From the NCBI GenBank assembly GCA_001931875.2, contig MSJH02000774.1, positions 1 to 11,065 on the forward strand: a DNA stretch of 11,065 bases, written 5' to 3'. The translations under genes were made by a program, and so were the position numbers. This document shows, piece after piece, positions 8,003 through 11,065 of this stretch. How positions within the stretch are numbered: the stretch's first letter is position 1; each line of letters begins with the position of its first letter. The notes under the pieces were generated by a model. It was given only the letters and a program-made list of their open reading frames with translations, did no database searches and was not told the origin of the DNA. The stretch is from Byssochlamys sp. IMV 00236. Lineage: Eukaryota; Ascomycota; Eurotiomycetes; Eurotiales; Thermoascaceae.

Positions 8003-8137
8003 ATGTTTGAACTACATTCAACATTGATAAACCTTATTCAAAGTTTTCTTGCTTCAAACCCAATCATTGTTCAAAGTAGAATCGTAATAAAGCTTATCTT
8101 GTCTAGAACAGATCTGCATAAAAAGAGTTTCAGATAA
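8003..8137 (+). CDS. Possible 44-residue small ORF downstream of a TATA box
   Basis: The ORF has 44 codons plus TAA, beginning 40 nt after the TATA box at 7956-7963. The product starts MFELHSTLINLIQSF and is moderately hydrophobic with a basic end (HKKSFR). No family is recognised, and codon composition is not distinctive. Its only support is position relative to the promoter; it could equally be a leader ORF of a non-coding transcript. Confidence 0.22.
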   Translation: MFELHSTLINLIQSFLASNPIIVQSRIVIKLILSRTDLHKKSFR

Positions 8138-9784
8138 GGATCTACAATAATCATTATCATTATTTATTGAAAACTATGCTTTATAACAAAACTAGTTGAG
8201 AAAGTATGGATAGGGACATAAAGTACATGAATAATCATATATATTTACAAAAGAATAAATGGTATAAAGCAACACCTTCTTTTTTTTTGCATAGACTGAC
8301 ACAAGATTAGAAGCATGAATGGATGACAAGTTACATATGACTCTTTGTTTATTTCAAATTCGAAAATGGCGCATCTTTGTTGAACATGAGAGAATGAAAA
8401 AGTTTCATTCATTGATAAAGAAACAATAGAAAGAATTAAATTTCCCTTAAAGAGCATATGTTATTGTTTGCTGCTTAAAGTCAATGCATTCGAAACTCAA
8501 CCCTATCTGTTTCCATAGACTCCGAAACCATCTGCAGAAAAAAACAAAACTTTAACATGTTATCGATTGGATAATTCAGAAAGAGACAAGCATTAACTGA
8601 TACTAACCTTTTAAGGATTGATATATGATCTGTTCGATTGAATGCTTGTTTCTTTAAACTAGGTAATGCTAAGCATTGAGACATTTCATTTGTCCTGATA
8701 GGCAAAGTTGTACAAGGCAAACCATCATAAAAGTAATGTAATAAAACCATGACTCATAATAAAAACATTCCATTAGTCCTTCGGTGATGTGATAGTCAGT
8801 TGTCTATAGATGAGGTGCGTTTAGTCTCAGTAAAGAAACCTACAGTAATCTGTCATATTTAGCTCACATATACCTTTTCCAGGGCAATCCAAAAATTTTT
8901 TCATTCATATATCAGTCTACCTTACAATAAAGACAGATGCTGTTGGAATCATCTTTACCTGAAAGCTAATGAAAATCAGTCTAGAGAAACCAAACAAGTT
9001 AACAAACGGTTTTAATAATGTGATATCAAGGTGAAGCTACCCTTGTCAAATGAGCGTATGAAAAACACAGAATATAAAAAAGATGAAAATGGAAACAAAA
9101 GGTTCATCAAGAAGATAACTAAAACAATGAATTATGTTTTTCTCCACATGAATTGTTGGATCAGCAGTTATTTCTATTTGAACCGTTGCTTATCTTGATT
9201 AAAAGTTCACGCATAAAAGAAAACGCCGGGGTCTATAATCAGTTCCAGGAGAGGTACCTTTGTGTATATTGCAGAAAGGATATATCTGAAAGAAAAAATG
9301 TGTGCATCAGACGGCTACGTTATGAGTGAAAACACCAGAGCCATAGGGCAGAGTACAAGGATGCACGTTGACAGTAGATTGCTTTTCTGGATGTGCCCTC
9401 TGAAAGGTAAAATGTAAAAAAAATATCGCCAAGAAATCTGATAGGACAAGCCATATTGAGAACACGAATGAATTTTATGTTTGAACCGTAACGACCATAG
9501 ACAACCAGTTTGCTTGCTTTAAGCAATAAATTAACAGTAAATCATGCTTGCCCTTAACAGAGCTCTTTATAGTCTTTGAGTTCGTCATTGAACATTACGT
9601 ATAAAGAAAACTTAAGCACTAGTAACAGAAAGGCCTTGTATGCTCAATATAGTAAAGTTGCAGAACACAAACTTTCATTAAACCACTTTCAGTTACACAA
9701 ATTGAGGCTCATTACTACTATATATACTCTTTAGCCCTTTTACTATTTTCTTTTTCTTTTACTCCTCCCAAAAGAAAAAAAAAT
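8138..9784. other. Long unresolved region with minus-strand splice-like signals
   Basis: No plus-strand coding region is evident. On the minus strand several T-rich tracts end in TTTCAG or CTGCAG (near 9402, 9287, 8959 and 8532), like splice acceptors. One pairing is convincing: donor GTTAGT at 8606 and acceptor CTGCAG at 8532, joining an ORF that begins at 8750 (MVLLHYFYDG) through LKR to WFRSLWKQIG and ending at TAA 8448-8450. Further upstream an open stretch at 9526-9320 contains KLVVYGRYGSNIKFIRVLN. I cannot assemble a single product or recognise a family. It may be an intron-rich gene, a spliced non-coding RNA or a degraded gene. Confidence 0.35.
9719..9724 (+). promoter_or_regulatory. 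TATA box of the PLD-like gene
   Basis: TATATA lies 61 nt before the start codon at 9785, followed by a C/T-rich leader (about 9729-9768), matching the spacing of the TATA box upstream of the Gag-like gene. Confidence 0.5.
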
Positions 9785-10982
9785 ATGGATCAACTATACC
9801 AACTATTTTGTATACCAAAGCCACCAGCGCTTTCTATTAAAGATTTCAAGGATAATAACTTTAATGCCTTTCTGGATAAGGTACGACTTTAGGAACAAAG
9901 AGAAAAAAAAAATTTTAAAACTGTTTTCTATTAGTCGATGCGATGCGCGCATAGTATTTCCAGTGACGCAGAGCTAAAGCAAGAAGCAACTCAACATATC
10001 AAAAGGCTCATATCCAATAAATCCAATAGTCCCAGTAATACATTACGAACAGTGAATACGATCTTTGAGAGTGCATCCAAGGCGTGTCATTTTGATCGAG
10101 AGCGTGCTTTGGTCGAATGGATGCAAGTCTGTGTAGTATCTGCTGTTGAATCGGCCTTGAACGGGGATAAGTATCCTATGTCCGAAAAGCCTGTTTTCGA
10201 AAAGCCAGTAAAGGAAGAAAAGAAGAATCAACGGATACATGATGACGATGATTTATCGTGGCGTGAGGAGGAAGAGGACTTTGAAGATGAATTTGGCGAC
10301 TCGGATGATGATTATGTACCACCTAAAGTAGATGATGATGATGTAAATGCCATTGTACCTGTCAAGGATACACCTAAGAAAAAGCAATCGCCCCGTAAGA
10401 AGAAGAACGGCGATCAACTCGTACCGTCCAATGAAACAGCTCTTTCTGTTGTAAAAGAAGGAGCAGGTGCCAAGGCAATCCACAAGTATTTCCTAGACAT
10501 GACTTCATCCAATTCCCTACCCAACGGTTACTTTGCTAAAGCCTTCTTTTTCCCTTCAAAAGAAAGCTTTAAGGTGATGTTTATATGTATATAAAAGAGC
10601 TGAACAAAAAAAAGTTTATACTATAAAGTAGGCATTCATTTCTGTACTAAACTCGGCCACAAAGACATTGGATATCTGCGTATTTGCATTCACGGACGAT
10701 GATATTGCAAATGCACTCATTGCCGCCAAGAAACGAAAGGTAGCTATTCGAATTATTACTGATAATCAACAGGCGGCAGGTAAAGGTGCAGATGCAAAAA
10801 GACTATCGGAATCATATGGTATACCCTTTAAGACGGATCATACGTAAGTATTTGTCCTATTCGTCTAAGCCCTTGTGTGTCTGATACTGTATATATTTAT
10901 ATAGCCAGGGCTACATGCATAATAAATTTGTCATTGTCGACGGTCAAACGCTAGTGAACGGAAGTTTCAACTGGTCCAAAGG
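9785..10982 (+). CDS. Phospholipase D/PLD6 (Zucchini)-like HKD protein with long N-terminal extension (3' end outside window)
   Basis: Exons are 9785-9880, 9935-10573, 10632-10843 and 10905-10982, with introns of 54, 58 and 61 nt. A GTAAAA donor at 10983 shows that it continues. Residues about 1-125 are a helical region I do not recognise. Residues about 135-169 are strongly acidic (DDDD, EEEEDFEDEF, DSDDDY), followed by a basic KKKQSPRKKK stretch (180-189) that could be a nuclear signal. From about 235 a PLD fold begins: AFFFPSK, then FISVLNSATKTLDICVFAFT, DDDIANALIAAKKRKVAIRI, and the single HKD site HNKFVIVDG (His321, Lys323, Asp328) with GSFNWS (335-340). The order and single HKD fit the PLD6/Zucchini family (cardiolipin hydrolase or nuclease, active as a dimer). 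Whether this one is lipase or nuclease, mitochondrial or nuclear, cannot be told; the extension argues against a simple mitochondrial anchor. The remaining C-terminus is missing. Confidence 0.85.
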
Positions 10983-11029
10983 GTAAAAAATCACATTCAA
11001 GGTCAATCTCAAACTTACACTTTTTTTTT

Positions 11030-11031
<2 letters not shown>

Positions 11032-11064
<33 letters not shown>
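11032..11064. repeat. T33 homopolymer tract at the window edge
   Basis: T10, one C, then 33 T run to the penultimate base. It lies in the fourth intron of the PLD-like gene if that intron continues. Ending on a homopolymer suggests an assembly break here. Confidence 0.85.

Positions 11065-11065
<1 letters not shown>

Noticed and set aside
1..11065. tRNA, rRNA, CRISPR or LTR structures
   Set aside because: No cloverleaf box sequences, rRNA motifs, spaced repeat arrays or paired terminal repeats were noticed on either strand; this was read by eye, so weak cases could be missed.

Overview
The window looks like nuclear DNA of a filamentous fungus, most likely an early-diverging one of the Mucoromycota (Mucorales) type. 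It is AT-rich. Its genes carry many very short introns (about 44-63 nt) with GTAAG-like donors, CTAAT-like branch sites and TTTCAG/TAG acceptors. Pyrimidine-rich tracts precede the start codons and TATA boxes lie about 60 nt upstream. It also holds fossils of a Helitron and of retrotransposon-like genes. The placement is an inference; no rRNA or marker gene is present.

Layout, left to right. (1) Minus strand, running off the left edge: the 5' part of a mitochondrial PARL/Pcp1-type rhomboid protease. (2) Divergent from it, a two-exon gene (1184-2231) for a 329-residue protein that fuses an unrecognised helical N-terminus to a Ty3-type Gag/capsid-like domain, with no protease, RT or integrase. 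(3) A T37 tract, then a broken Helitron protein gene (2628-3802) with two frame changes and internal stops. (4) A second broken gene (4115-5467) for a zinc-knuckle protein of a family I cannot name, probably mobile-element derived. (5) Only 106 nt later, an intact six-exon gene (5574-6225) for a 128-residue basic protein resembling the ribosome-assembly factor Loc1. (6) Convergent to it, a two-exon minus-strand gene (6441-7557) for a putative regulator with a conserved C-terminal domain (DUF8032-like). (7) A long poorly resolved stretch (7558-9784) with a TATA-like promoter, a 44-codon ORF and a series of minus-strand splice-like signals. (8) At the right edge, the 5' part of a phospholipase D/PLD6 (Zucchini)-like gene (9785 to the end) with an unusual acidic/basic N-terminal extension; the window ends in a T33 tract.

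The genes do not form one pathway. The main theme is ordinary housekeeping genes (rhomboid, Loc1-like, PLD-like, regulator) with about 4 kb of mobile-element-derived material packed between them. The item most deserving attention is the capsid-like gene, which appears intact and spliced while both neighbouring element genes are decayed. All exon boundaries were deduced by eye from reading frame and splice consensus.
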